In this document: positions 23,497 through 33,322 of the stretch, one piece after another | Numbering within the stretch: position 1 is the stretch's first letter | Layout of the letters: each line of letters starts with the position of its first letter | Assembly: GCA_019055375.1 (NCBI GenBank) | Contig: JAHQIW010005320.1 | Span: 62,001 to 126,000 of the forward strand | Reading direction: 5' to 3' | DNA from: Parelaphostrongylus tenuis | Lineage: Eukaryota; Nematoda; Chromadorea; Rhabditida; Metastrongylidae | Length of the DNA: 64,000 nucleotides | Program-made: the position numbers and the translations under genes | Notes under the pieces: model-generated | The model's input: only the letters and a program-made list of their open reading frames with translations | Database searches by the model: none | Told to the model about the DNA's origin: nothing

Positions 23497-23566
23497 GCTC
23501 ATGTGGTTTAGTGATTAGAGGTGCCGCACGACACGCGTGATCGACCTCGATGGTTGATTTCTCAGG
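23497..23566 (+). repeat. tRNA-like sequence, decayed (family B)
   Basis: GGTTTAGTGATTAGAGGTGC resembles an A box; the following CTCGATGGTTGATTTCTC is a weak B box. Related to the copies at 4.04 and 10.1 kb. Confidence 0.4.
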
Positions 23567-25134
23567 AAACAGTGAATTGGGGTCAGAGTTATTTTTGGAG
23601 GGTAGCAGCAAAGACTTCATTCATCTTTGGGTCATCGCAAGCCACTTTTAAAGCGGCATAAGAAACCAATCGATTCTAATGATATTTGATGAAATGGGAT
23701 CTATGATTATAACTCAGAATTGATCAAACCGTGACAAATAAAACCAGTATAAATCTAGTCAACAGATGTATAATATCAAACATAAACTAAGAAATCACAA
23801 TCAGTCTCACAAATTTCTCATATCGTTATTTCCCCATAATGCAGGGTTATTCCTTAATTCTTCCGCACTATTGTTCTGATCAGATCTACTCTTTTTCAAA
23901 ATGCATAATTGAAAAAAGACCGTGGTCCGCTGGAGAATTATTCAGAGACATATGGGTGCATAGCACTACTGTTCACCATCAAGATAAAATGGGTTACGGT
24001 TAAGTGATGCCCCAATGGACACCTTACGTGGTGCTCGAACGATTAAGCTCTCGCTTTTCTGGAATTAGCAGGTTATGCTGTTTTGAAAATTGTCCCACAA
24101 CAAGCAGACATTCAATGCTTACATCTAGAAGAAGAAACTTCGAAAGCTGACCGGAGCGATGCGGAAGAAGCGTCCGAAGCATCCTAGTCTTAGCTTTACT
24201 AAATTCTTCTTCAAGATAACGCTCGACTTCACTACAAAGTTGATTTTCTCATTTTGGAAAACTGAGCTGTACCACGGTACCGCATCCACCTTAAAGCTTT
24301 GATATTGCTTCATCTAACTATTATCTCTTTCGTGTCCTGAAGGAGCATCTACAAGAAAAAATTTTGAGACACCAGCTAGCTGGAAAGTGACTTTACCGAC
24401 TTCTTTGATCGCCAGTTTCATCCTTTCTAAATGATAGGCTTCTACGCTCATCTACTCAATCTTCCGTTCAGCTGCACAGCCCCATTTAGAGTACATAACG
24501 CTACGTTCTAAGCACAGTTGAAAACCTCCTAAAAAATGCTACTCTGTTAGGAAACTACTTCTTCTTAGTAAAACACTCCAAATTTACGGCACGTGGCAAC
24601 TACGCTTTATTGTCGTCAAAGTAGTCTGATGAAAGTACTCTTGCACTTTCGGAGCGTACTGAACCTATTTTACCGATACAGCGCATCGCGTCGAAAATTC
24701 CTATTGCGTGGTCGTCATATAAATTGGCGCTGTAATTGTATATACAATATTGTTCCAATTTTGCTATTGTAACGTTACTAAAGTAAGCTGTTCACTGCGG
24801 CACATTCATTGCTCGTTTACTACCGTCAGTCTAAGCCCCATACGACAAAATACCGATTGTTGAATACACGTCTTAAACGTGAGTTATTTTTGCAGAAAAA
24901 GTGGCTTGAATTGGCAAAAACGATTGGCTCAAAAGTTGGTTGCCAAGTAACTGGACACCGAGAATCTAGTGGAACAATTAAGACTTATGGTGTGATTTTA
25001 CATCTCAAAGTAACCTGCATCTTTTTCTCAAAATATTCATCTGAGAGAAAATATGTTGTTACAAAGTCTACAACTAAGGTGTCACACAATATTAATAAAA
25101 TCCACTAGGTTGTTAGCAATAAGGCTCCACTAGT
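23567..25134. other. Intergenic; unidentified 99-codon ORF
   Basis: ORF 24809-25108 (plus) reads KTIGSKVGCQVTGHRES in part. The underlying DNA resembles 31545-31580 (TCgAAAGTTGGTTGCaAaaTAACTG), so this is a repeat; I do not recognise the product. Otherwise nothing identified. Confidence 0.4.
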
Positions 25135-25480
25135 TGGGCAGTGTTTTCAAGAAAACACTCGAAACGAAAGATATGATATATTGAATATACCAGCCAAGAG
25201 CAATCGAGTGTACAACACTCTGTGTTCGGTAAAAATTTCACTGGACATAGAGTGTAAAATGTTTGTCGTCGCTAACTCTTAGTGTGGGGACTGGAACACC
25301 CACAGAGATTAGCAAAAGACGAGAAAAGGTCACTGCCCGACTGATGAGATCGCAAGATTGAAGCAAGTGTATCGGGCTCTATAAGACAGCCCTCTTTGAT
25401 AGACCACTGACATGCGCGGCTCAAATAATGACTATCAGGCATACTCAATAATGATTCGTCGAAAACGTGGCGCTGTTTCA
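25135..25480 (+). mobile_element. Hammerhead repeat unit, plus strand
   Basis: Starts with AACACTCGAAACGAAAGATA (the inverse of the TTTCGTTTCGAGTGTT terminus seen at 17.0 kb), then AATCGAGTGTACAACACTCT, CATAGAGTGTAAAATGT, the ribozyme, and a tail with AGACCACTGACATGCG. Same unit structure as 8.2-8.7 kb. The minus ORF across it (25272-25613) is not evidence for a gene. Confidence 0.8.
25335..25377 (+). ncRNA. Hammerhead ribozyme, nearly complete
   Basis: Stem I GCCCGA (25335-25340) pairs 6/6 with TCGGGC (25372-25377). Core CTGATGA is 25341-25347. Stem II GATC/GATT has one G-U. G12-A13-A14 is 25360-25362. Position 15.1 is G, pairing U16.1 (25370) as a wobble instead of the usual A. H17 is A at 25371. 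Probably weak or inactive. Confidence 0.8.
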
Positions 25481-25844
25481 GCAAGGCAATGCTAAACCAC
25501 ACAGACTGGGGAAAAGTTTCAGGATATGAAGGGAGTCGAGGTCTTGCCGGACCCAGCCTACAGTTCATAATCTGCGCCATCCGATCTGAGTCTTTTTCGC
25601 TCAATAGAACCATTCTGCGTGGACGCTGATTCGAGATATTTGATGAAGTTGAAAAGGCATGTCAGAAGTGTTTTGATTCAAACCCAGGAAATGGCCCCAT
25701 TCGAGCAGATCCGGAAGCATGCAGATCGTTGGTAGAACAGCGTGGATAATGATGGCCTTTTTGATTAATTATAATTGTTCTTGATTGAAATGATATGCTA
25801 GTTTTGATCCATGGCACCGACTGTTTTTATAACCTCGCAAAATT
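25481..25844. other. Intergenic, nothing identified
   Basis: Somewhat GC-richer than its surroundings, but no recognisable protein motif on either strand. Confidence 0.35.
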
Positions 25845-26095
25845 TCAGGACTAGTCGATGCCATGGATCAATTTTGTTCTACCAGCCGAGATTCATCAAC
25901 TGAGAAGTGGTGATGGACCAGTGTCCTTGTAAACTATGGCGTCACCATATACGTCTCCCTCCTTGTTACAATGCAGGGCTTAATGTGGGGCGTGCGTCAC
26001 TAACGAGGAGGGCGAGACCTCTGAAACACTGGTGTGTGGCCCTAGCTTACCAACCTCGCTTGGACTTCAAACATTCTTTTTTGGAATTAATTTGA
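25845..26095 (+). mobile_element. Hammerhead repeat family 3, decayed copy
   Basis: Matches 61110-61335 closely: GTGGTGATGGACCAGTGTC, CTCCCTCCTTGTTACAATGC, GGCTTAATGTGGGGC, TTGGACTTCAAACATTC. The ribozyme core is CTAACGA (G5 to A) and H17 is G, so it should be inactive. The 62-codon ORF here (25907-26095) is incidental. Confidence 0.8.
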
Positions 26096-26264
26096 AGTTA
26101 CTAACTTTGAATTTTCAGAGAACCTAATAAGACTATGTTTAATACACGTCTCGCGTTTTCATTATGACCATTCTTATATTTCGTTGCGCAAATTTTATCT
26201 TAAAGTAATTAACACTAAATAGCGCAAATTTCGATGGAAAGAGGACATGCTGTTCTAAAAAACT

Positions 26265-26810
26265 TTCCTACAGCCCTGTAGCACTCAAAATAAAATCGTA
26301 ATTCTTACGCATCTTGCGCTTTTATTGTTTTTGCTCATATATTTCGCAACAAAGCTTTTCCTTCAATATATTATTAACGAATGAATATCGCTAATCTCAA
26401 AAACTCAAAAACATATTTGGTTTTTGGAAACCTTCCTTATGACGCTGTAGCGGGAAGTGGAGTTGTGTTTTACACACGCCGCGCGTTATTATGTGTGTTT
26501 TTTTTTTCAAGTGTTACACAATTTTTTTCTGTTTCGCCTTTACTTCAGTTTTACTTGTATGAGTACTTTAAAAAAATCTTCGTTGCATTACTTTAAGACT
26601 TAGGCTTCCCATTTTCATCACAAAGTGTCAAATAAACCAGCTACTAAGCTTAAGTCTATGCCTGGGCATAAGCAGCCCAAGTCTGAGTGCGAGAAGCATT
26701 TGAGCGTGTAGAGGAAATCTTCAAGTATCAGTGTCATATGTCTTACCTAAATTTTTTCAAAGAGGAGTAAAATATTGATTAGCAGCAGAAATCACATTCC
26801 ACATATGATT
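26265..26810 (+). repeat. Repeat C, copy 2 (telomere-like hexamers)
   Basis: Contains TTTACACACGCCGCGCGTTA, CTTAGGCTTCCCATTTTCATC, a decayed hexamer region (GCTTAAG...GGCATAAGCAGCCCAAG, about 26645-26683), GTGTAGAGGAAATCTTCAAG and GTGTCATATGTCTTACC, in the same order as copies 1 and 3. The 71-codon ORF at 26381-26596 is incidental. Confidence 0.7.
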
Positions 26811-26875
26811 GTGGGTTGCGCAGTGGCCGAACGCTAAGGACCCAGTGAAACGGTTTAACGTTACGGTGGAGCGTT
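26811..26875 (+). repeat. tRNA-like sequence (family C)
   Basis: GTTGCGCAGTGGCCGAACG resembles a tRNA D-arm/A box; the B-box region (GGTTTAACGTTACGG) is weak. The same sequence occurs inverted at 60238-60298, each time directly beside repeat C. Confidence 0.5.
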
Positions 26876-28931
26876 TTTGCGGTAGCACTTAAGCTATAAT
26901 TTTCAAGAAAAATATCGCAAATAAACTATTTCCGAAGTGAATTTGAAAATGGGTGACATACGGTATGTTGCGTTTTGATGTGACGGCAGAATTGTTTTCA
27001 ACGTCACATGCGCGCGAGGAAATCGTTGAAAATGTATAACTTGTTCTCCTTCACAATATTTGCACTTACGCAACTAATGGAAGTAACGGGACGCTCAGAT
27101 ATTGCTAATAGTTACATTCTGGTATTCAAGGTAGTAATTCCACATATCGATATTTGTGTGCAGCTTCCATTACATTATGTCTCTCAGAAGTTTAGTGTTA
27201 CAGCAATAGAAACAAATTCATTAATCAGAAGTATCCATAATTGCATGATTTCGATGTTGTTCAGATACGCATTTTTGCTAACATCCTGGTGTATAACGTA
27301 CCTATACTTGCTATGAGATGAAACTTCCTTGAAAATAAATTTTCTTGGTATTCATGTACGAATGGTGCGCAGGGGGTATCGGGAAGCGGCGCGCAGGATC
27401 GGTGGAGCTTGGGGCGATGGTACTGTTGCACAAAAAACGGCTAGGAATGGTTCGCGATGTTCAAAGTTAAAGAGAACAGTTTGAAGGATAACTTGCTCTT
27501 GGGCAGTCCACAAAAAGCTGTTTTGATTTTGCGCCTCGCATTACTAGAACTTTTCCCTTTGCGTCCATTCATGCACGGTAGCAAGAGAAATCGTTTCTAC
27601 GACAGCCCCACCTCAAAGCAAGTATATAAAATGTTTGCAAGAGAGCGCGCAAAGAATAGACGATTATTACACGAGGAAGTCAGCTAAATAGAGTTTTTGT
27701 TCAACAGTACTATCTTTGGACTGTGGTTACCTAAGGCTGAGCAAAAAATTGTGGAAAATTTTCGGAGTTTCTTTTTTATGCGCAAATTAATAGCAAAAAT
27801 AGCCCATCTGGCCGTTCTTTCTGATTAGGAAGGGACAAGTGAAGAGCCGATCTTATTCGCTGCAGAGGAACTTTTCATAAGAGTGTTAGTAACCTTTCGA
27901 AAACTGACACACTTGAGACTACGGCCCAACTTTGCCAGTTTTCGAAAAAAATTATTTGACGTTGCCACAGGAAGAGATTTCTTCGCTTTAGACACGCATA
28001 TTTCTCGCAAGTCAGACAACATTTTTGAACTCTTAGGAATCATTCGATAGCGTCATCGAATTTGATTTCATGACGCGAAGACCACCAATTTTAAGCTTAT
28101 AACTTCGTGCTTATAATCTGGTAAGGCCGGTTCTCTGGAATATAGTAGGTGAAATAAGTTGAATTTCCATCAGCGATCAATGGCTGCATTGGCCAACTCA
28201 CGTGCAGCTGGCTGGTAGCAACGTTCCATAACGCGGTAGCCATGAATTTTTTGGCAATATGAACGCGTAGAGATTTATCGTTTCAGCGTGTCACGTGGCC
28301 ACCTCACCACCCTCACGTGGGCTGGCCGATGCGGTCATTGATCGTAGATGGGAATTCAACTTCTTTTACGCGCTGCATTTCAAAAAACGGTCTTTTCAGG
28401 AATTAAGCATAACATTGGAATTAAATTTGATTACGCTATTAAATGCTCACTAATAGTTCAGAAAAAGAGCTCTATCCGCTGAGACTGTGCGTGGCTGAGA
28501 CATAGTGTTGTGTGGAGATCACAGCGTTATAAAAGAGCTCTTTCAAAACCGAAGACTTGCGGCTGTAACCTCAAGTTTTAGCTTTTGAATAGTCACTAAT
28601 ATTCCTATGAAAAGCTCCCGTCCAGCGAGTGAGATCGCTTTTTCATTCATCTCCTCCTATTTAGAAAGAACTATAATGACTATTGCTCAAAGTAAAGTTA
28701 TAACCTTCATAGTGACATTCAAAACATTCTCCAATACAAAATCTAACTGGTGCATTTGCTATCAATGGTCTGTTGCGAAAAAGCAAGCTCTTCATGCAAA
28801 TCACGAGTGCTCGATCAAAGTTCAGCATCCAAAGCGGCTTCCGAGTCACTTTTATCTAAACAGCTAGAACAAAGCATGTGTCCGAGGTCAAAATCAACTT
28901 CCTTGAATCTCCTAAATCATTTGCATAAGTC
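26876..28931. other. Intergenic with dispersed modules
   Basis: No gene supported. A 102-codon ORF (27008-27316) is hydrophobic near its C-terminus but matches no family I know. Module ATTCGATAG lies at 28042-28050 and a related module at 28585-28620. Confidence 0.4.
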
Positions 28932-29177
28932 GATTATGTCGCCGCACCAGCGCTTTCACCTTCATTCATCCATCTCATCTATGCCTTCAAGAATCGTTCA
29001 GCATTTTCTTCAGTAAAGATAGATCGTCACACAAATCATGCTCTTCAAGAGGCATGTGCTGAAATTAATGAATTAGATAAATATATACAAAAATTCAATG
29101 AGAAACGACATGAAGTTGTCAAAGAATTAAATTTTAAAAATTTTCCGGAACTCCTTACTCAGCCAAATATTTCGTAA
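28932..29177 (+). CDS. Possible exon: charged helical C-terminus
   Basis: An open frame without ATG runs 81 codons to TAA and ends with a strongly helical, charged segment (EINELDKYIQKFNEKRHEVV) that could form a coiled coil. Just inside it is ATTTTCTTCAG (about 29003-29013), a good match to the nematode 3' splice consensus TTTTCAG, so the true exon could start at 29014. An overlapping frame (28750-29016) is Ser-rich. Family not recognised. Could be the last exon of a real gene or of a pseudogene. Confidence 0.25.
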   Translation, partial: DYVAAPALSPSFIHLIYAFKNRSAFSSVKIDRHTNHALQEACAEINELDKYIQKFNEKRHEVVKELNFKNFPELLTQPNIS

Positions 29178-29549
29178 TTCAAGGCCTCAAAGCAGACTTA
29201 CACTAAGAGATAACAGAACATAGGAGTTAAACAGCCCAAAATAAGCTGACATCGGAAAGTAGCAAGCAAATTAGCTGCAAGTCAAAAAATGTTGTTGTGG
29301 AAAGGTGGTGGAAAATTGTTTGCCTCAGTGATTAAGTGATTTCGTAGATCCCTAAGAACTTTCTGAAAAAGAAGTGAGCCGGCCGTAATAGAGCTATTAA
29401 TCTTGATCATTTCAATTTTCTGCGTGTCTTTTTTTTAGTGAGAGGGACAATCGTTTGGTGCATCTGCAGTCTTGCCATAGAGCAGATGAAGAAACAAAAG
29501 ATTATATACCACAACAGCACGTTGAAAAATTGAAGACAAGACTGAAAAT
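29178..29549. other. Intergenic, nothing identified
   Basis: No recognisable element or ORF of note. Confidence 0.35.
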
Positions 29550-29780
29550 ATACCCAATAATGCAGATTGCTGTGCAAACACGTTTGCGTCAGCCGGGATT
29601 CGATCGCAGATCTCACTCTTTCTGGGAGCGTATGCTAAAAGGTTGCACCACCGACACTCATTTTGCACAGCACTCTTTCTAGTCTACAACGCGTTATCTG
29701 TCAGCAAGCAACCGTCTACGGTCTGGCGGGGTAGTGTTCAACGACAATGAACCCACTCATGTTGACAGGTGTTGGGTATC
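29550..29780 (-). repeat. SINE-A copy with long body
   Basis: Starts TATACCCAATAATGCAGATT then GCTGTGCAAACACG. The tRNA-like block with B box GGATTCGATC (minus, decayed) spans 29587-29663. Then TTTTGCACAGCACTCTTTCT and the body CAGCAAGCAACCGTCTACGG to GACAGGTGTTGGGTAT. The body also occurs at 52.6 kb and inverted inside 29.97-30.03 kb. Confidence 0.75.
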
Positions 29781-29794
29781 AATAATCGATCAGA

Positions 29795-30225
29795 AATGTG
29801 TTTATTTGACCGCCACTTACGGTGTTATGATGTTACAATATACCCAATAATATAGAGTGCTGTGCAAAACGACTGCGTCAGCCGGGATTCGAACCCGGAT
29901 CTCACTCTTTCCGAGAGCATATGCTAACCGTTGCACCATCGGCGCTCGTTTTGTCAATAGAAGTGGGTTCAGTGTCGTTGACGACTACCCCGCCAGACCG
30001 CAGACGGTTGGTTGTTGACAGATAACGCGTTTTAGCGTGGAAAGAGTGCTGTGCAAAACGACCTTCGGTGGTGCAACGGTTAGCACACGCTCCCGGAAAG
30101 AGTGAGATCCGGGTTCGAATCCCGACTGCCGCAAACGTTTTTGCACAGCCCTCTACATTATTGGGTATATTGCAAAATCATAACACCTCAAGTGGCGATC
30201 AAATAAAAATCATTTCTAATTGATA
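29795..30225. repeat. SINE-A pair as a terminal inverted repeat
   Basis: Two tRNA-like sequences, minus at 29877-29950 and plus at 30065-30135, lie at the ends of inverted arms around an internal body (GGTTCAGTGTCGTTGACGAC, CCAGACCGCAGACGGTTGG). Outer blocks are ATTTGACCGCCACTTACGG on the left and CCTCAAGTGGCGATCAAAT on the right, then the AATATACCCAATAAT / ATTATTGGGTATATT pair. The B boxes GGATTCGAACCCGGATC and GGTTCGAATCCC are intact. It looks like a MITE-like foldback whose arms contain tRNA-derived sequence. Confidence 0.8.
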
Positions 30226-30470
30226 ACTAAAAATATCTTTCTACCTCCGCTCGCTTTACTTTGCCACTTCTTTACGAAAGAGTTACATTCAAGTTTCTAG
30301 AAGATCATTCTGCTTTATTTGGATGTATTAATCGTGAGTGTTCGCTTGTTATCGAATTCTTCGCAACTCCTATAGTTATAGTATTGTAAAATTTTTTTGT
30401 ATGAAATTACAGAGGTGAAGAAGATCAACTCTTACTCGTTTAGAAGTGGAGCTGCGAGCCTTTGGAACTT

Positions 30471-30537
30471 GGGAATTTTCTGTTTTTTTCTTCTTTTTTC
30501 TATTTTTCTTCTTCCGATTTTTCTTTTCTTGGAAAGA
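30471..30537 (+). repeat. Pyrimidine-rich tract
   Basis: About 65 nt almost entirely T with scattered C (TTTTTTCTTCTTTTTTC and similar). Low-complexity sequence. Confidence 0.9.
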
Positions 30538-30594
30538 AGTTATACTCAAGTGTCTCGTGGAACATTCTGCTCTGCTTAACAATATCGACTCATT

Positions 30595-31071
30595 GTGAGA
30601 ATATCACCTGTATCACCTGTCGTCCCGCTGACCGTCGAGCGACTCGAGCGAGTACCAGCAACACTTCCATTTTTTCCTATCGCGTGGAAGAGTAGCCCAG
30701 TGGGTCCTCTTAGATTTAAGGATTCGTTGGGCATAATATCTTTCTTCTGTGCCTTTCGTGAAGATATCAGACTAATGGGTTGGTGGCTATCATGTAGAGC
30801 GACTGATATCGCGAGGAATTCAGTCGGTAACGGCTCTCGTCTATCGGTTGCCGTTGAAGTGCATCACATGTCCGGTCCACCTTATTTTTTATGTCCTGGA
30901 CTTGTAGGACGGCGTTTCCGATCTCCGATCGTTGACGTATCTAGGAACTTCGGATCCTTTCTCTCATTTGCGAGATACGGGATGCTCCTAGAATACACTA
31001 AGAACTTCACGTTGACGTGGATCAAAACTTTGGATCCCTTCTCTCATTGGTATACTCCTAGCATAGATTGA
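30595..31071 (+). CDS. Unidentified 158-codon ORF
   Basis: Among the longest open frames in the window and GC-richer than its surroundings, from ATG or equivalent to TGA. No signal peptide, domain or catalytic motif recognised. The last third contains an internal DNA repeat (GGATCCTTTCTCTCATT near 30950 and GGATCCCTTCTCTCATT near 31030), giving FGSFLSFA and LDPFSHW in the protein. The minus strand over the same region has stops. It may belong to an unrecognised repeat element or be chance. Confidence 0.2.
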   Translation: MRISPVSPVVPLTVERLERVPATLPFFPIAWKSSPVGPLRFKDSLGIISFFCAFREDIRLMGWWLSCRATDIARNSVGNGSRLSVAVEVHHMSGPPYFLCPGLVGRRFRSPIVDVSRNFGSFLSFARYGMLLEYTKNFTLTWIKTLDPFSHWYTPSID

Positions 31072-32289
31072 AATGTGAAAAACTTTGAAAAACTAAGGGA
31101 CTTTCTAAAATTAGTACGAAAAAAAACTTTTGGTCATCAAACTCTCTGCGACTTCATCGCCATGCCATTGCGAAAATCTTTACTGAATAAGATTTTACAG
31201 AACGAGAAATGTAATTCGCTGTTATTTAGAATTGGGACGGCGAGTTGGAAAAGAAAGCCGAGCAGTCAAGTGCGAACGGTCCCAAGTATCTTATAGGTAA
31301 CTGCGGGGAGCATGCGACTGAACGATGTCGAAATCGAAACAGTGTCATTAAGGGCATTGGAGTGAGATCAAATACTGCAGTGTACGCATGAAAATTACAC
31401 AGTCCATATCTGCAACGTTACTAGACTACAAGTTATAAGGTCAGAGCCTACCAAGAGAAAATTCTGGGAGGAATACACAATTCAGTAAAAAATTTATTCG
31501 TAGGGGACGTAATCAAAATTGCTTGTGCAAGGAAAGATTATCTGCTTCGAAAGTTGGTTGCAAAATAACTGAATGTCCAGAAATTGATGGAGCACGCAAG
31601 GCCACCATGGTGCCCGCATACTGCAAAAGGTATGCTAAATTTTTTCGAAGGTAAACCTAAAGAAAGCTAATTCGGTAGTAAAATTTGCAAGGTCACATAG
31701 TGTCGTGTTATTTGTACGTGGAGAGCTTAGACTGACTTTCTGGAAATCAATCATTTGCACTTTTTCATATAACTGTATCAAACAACAACTATAAACAAGC
31801 ATGACACTTACATTGATAGGCATTACAAGCTGATATCCGAAAGCCCACAAGGGCCGCTCTATTTCACTGATTTATCAGCTTCAACCTTCTAGCTAGGAGT
31901 TACCAAAAATCAGGGCTTGTATGAAAGAAGAGACTGTAATGTGAGCGAGCAATGCTTTCGATTAGCAACAGTGATTTCCGACGTTGGCTGGCAAGCAGTC
32001 TCCTATTGTTTAAATCGGACTCAGGTAGTTTTTAACTTAGTTAAAAAATTTGGTTCAAAAATTTAAAAAAATCTATTTAAAAAGGTTCAACTTTTTTTCT
32101 AGGTTCGATAACTTACAACTAAGTGTGTTGGCCAAGATATTAATTGCTTACTTAGTGAGCAAACTATGGATGTTTTCATTAGACACAAACTCATACAACG
32201 ATTTCTATTTTATTTTTATTATAGCAGTAGGATACTGTTGAAATTATATATCCAAGAATGCAAAGTGATATGCGTAATTTTCGACTGTA
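31072..32289. other. Intergenic, nothing identified
   Basis: A 73-codon basic ORF (31075-31296) is unidentified. 31545-31580 shares a short repeat with 24920-24955. Confidence 0.4.
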
Positions 32290-32350
32290 GGCAGAAGTTC
32301 AACTCGCGTTTTATTTCCATCGGGAACTCGTGCTACCACCAGTCCGCGGC
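32290..32350 (-). repeat. tRNA-like sequence (family D)
   Basis: On the minus strand: GGTGGTAGCACGAG then TTCCCGATGG and GAGTTGAACTTCTG. Resembles the better copy at 48205-48270. Confidence 0.5.
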
Positions 32351-32684
32351 TATAATAATAAATAACGGCAGGCTTTTCTGCTGCTTTAACTGAGCCTAAT
32401 CACGAGCTTTCATAGCGTCAGAAAAAAATTTAATGAACAGATTTTCGTTCAAATTGAAACTTTTTAAGTACTAGTATTTTTCCCGTTTCAAAGTACTCTG
32501 ATTATTCGTAGGAGAAAAACCGCACAGAGTCTATCACAGAACTCATCCCTGAAGAATTTCAGACTTAGAAACAGCAAAACAGTAAACCATCAGCGTTGGT
32601 AGCGTTCAAGTGTTGATGCTGCGATATTCAAATGATCCTAAGAGTTTTTGGGCCGACTTTATCGATTCGTGTTTAGGATTCTAA
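32351..32684. other. Intergenic, nothing identified
   Basis: AT-rich; no recognisable feature. Confidence 0.4.
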
Positions 32685-32912
32685 CTACCAAATCCAACTC
32701 CACATCTTTGTCTTTTCTGCACTATGATCAACTACAGACTTACATGTTTGACTGTTCGATCTCACGTCTAGGCGTTCTCTGATGCGGACCCAAAGCGGTC
32801 TACTCATTTTGCCAATGTAATCTTCACCACGGATGTCCTTCTCTGTGAGATCCTGCCTAGTTGATCGCGATGGAACGTTGCGCATCCCTAGACGGTGGAC
32901 AGGGAAACTCAA
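32685..32912 (-). pseudogene. Penelope-like element, GIY-YIG fragment
   Basis: A fragment of a PLE, a retroelement class whose RT is followed by a GIY-YIG endonuclease. The minus frame reads EDYIGKMSRPLWVRIRERLD, matching the YIGETGRPLxVRIxEHL region typical of PLE endonucleases. The YIG tyrosine and the downstream Arg-x-Arg are kept; the usual Glu-Thr after YIG is Lys-Met. Upstream RT is absent. It lies head-to-head with the RTE relic that begins at about 33.3 kb. Confidence 0.7.
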
Positions 32913-33322
32913 CGCGGAACGAAAGCGAGCTTGTGCTTCCTAGAGACGCAGGCGGACTCAGGGGATAAGCTTGCTTTTGCAGCTCCGATTTGACAAAACT
33001 ATTTCTACGAGTCAAGTTGGCCAAAACCTTGCAATCAAGCTGCTGGGAAGCACATGGGAGGCTGTTAGGAGTCACCTCCAACAAATATACTCCTCCCGCT
33101 CCTCCGAGAGAGACTGGCAAGCTACTTGTGAAAACCAACCTCCCTCGTCCAGAGTCTAGCAAGCTATACATTGGGTACAAAATGCTTCAAACAGCAATAA
33201 AAATAGGCCTAATTACCCTGACCCCGAAGGAGCCCTTGGTAAGGCAGCGCCAAGTAGGACGAGCACGGAAAGTTCACTAAAATCTTAAAAGAACTAGGCT
33301 GTCAAGATCTAGGCAAACTAAA
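32913..33322. other. Probable 5' flank of the RTE relic
   Basis: GC-richer than average with overlapping ORFs on both strands (32857-33180 minus; 32990-33280 plus). The plus frame (PPAPPRETGKLLVKTNLP) runs towards the endonuclease start and may be the 5' part of the retrotransposon; I cannot confirm it. Confidence 0.35.

Noticed and set aside
25272..25613. 113-codon minus ORF
   Set aside because: Half of it is the reverse strand of a hammerhead repeat. No protein family was recognised in the rest.
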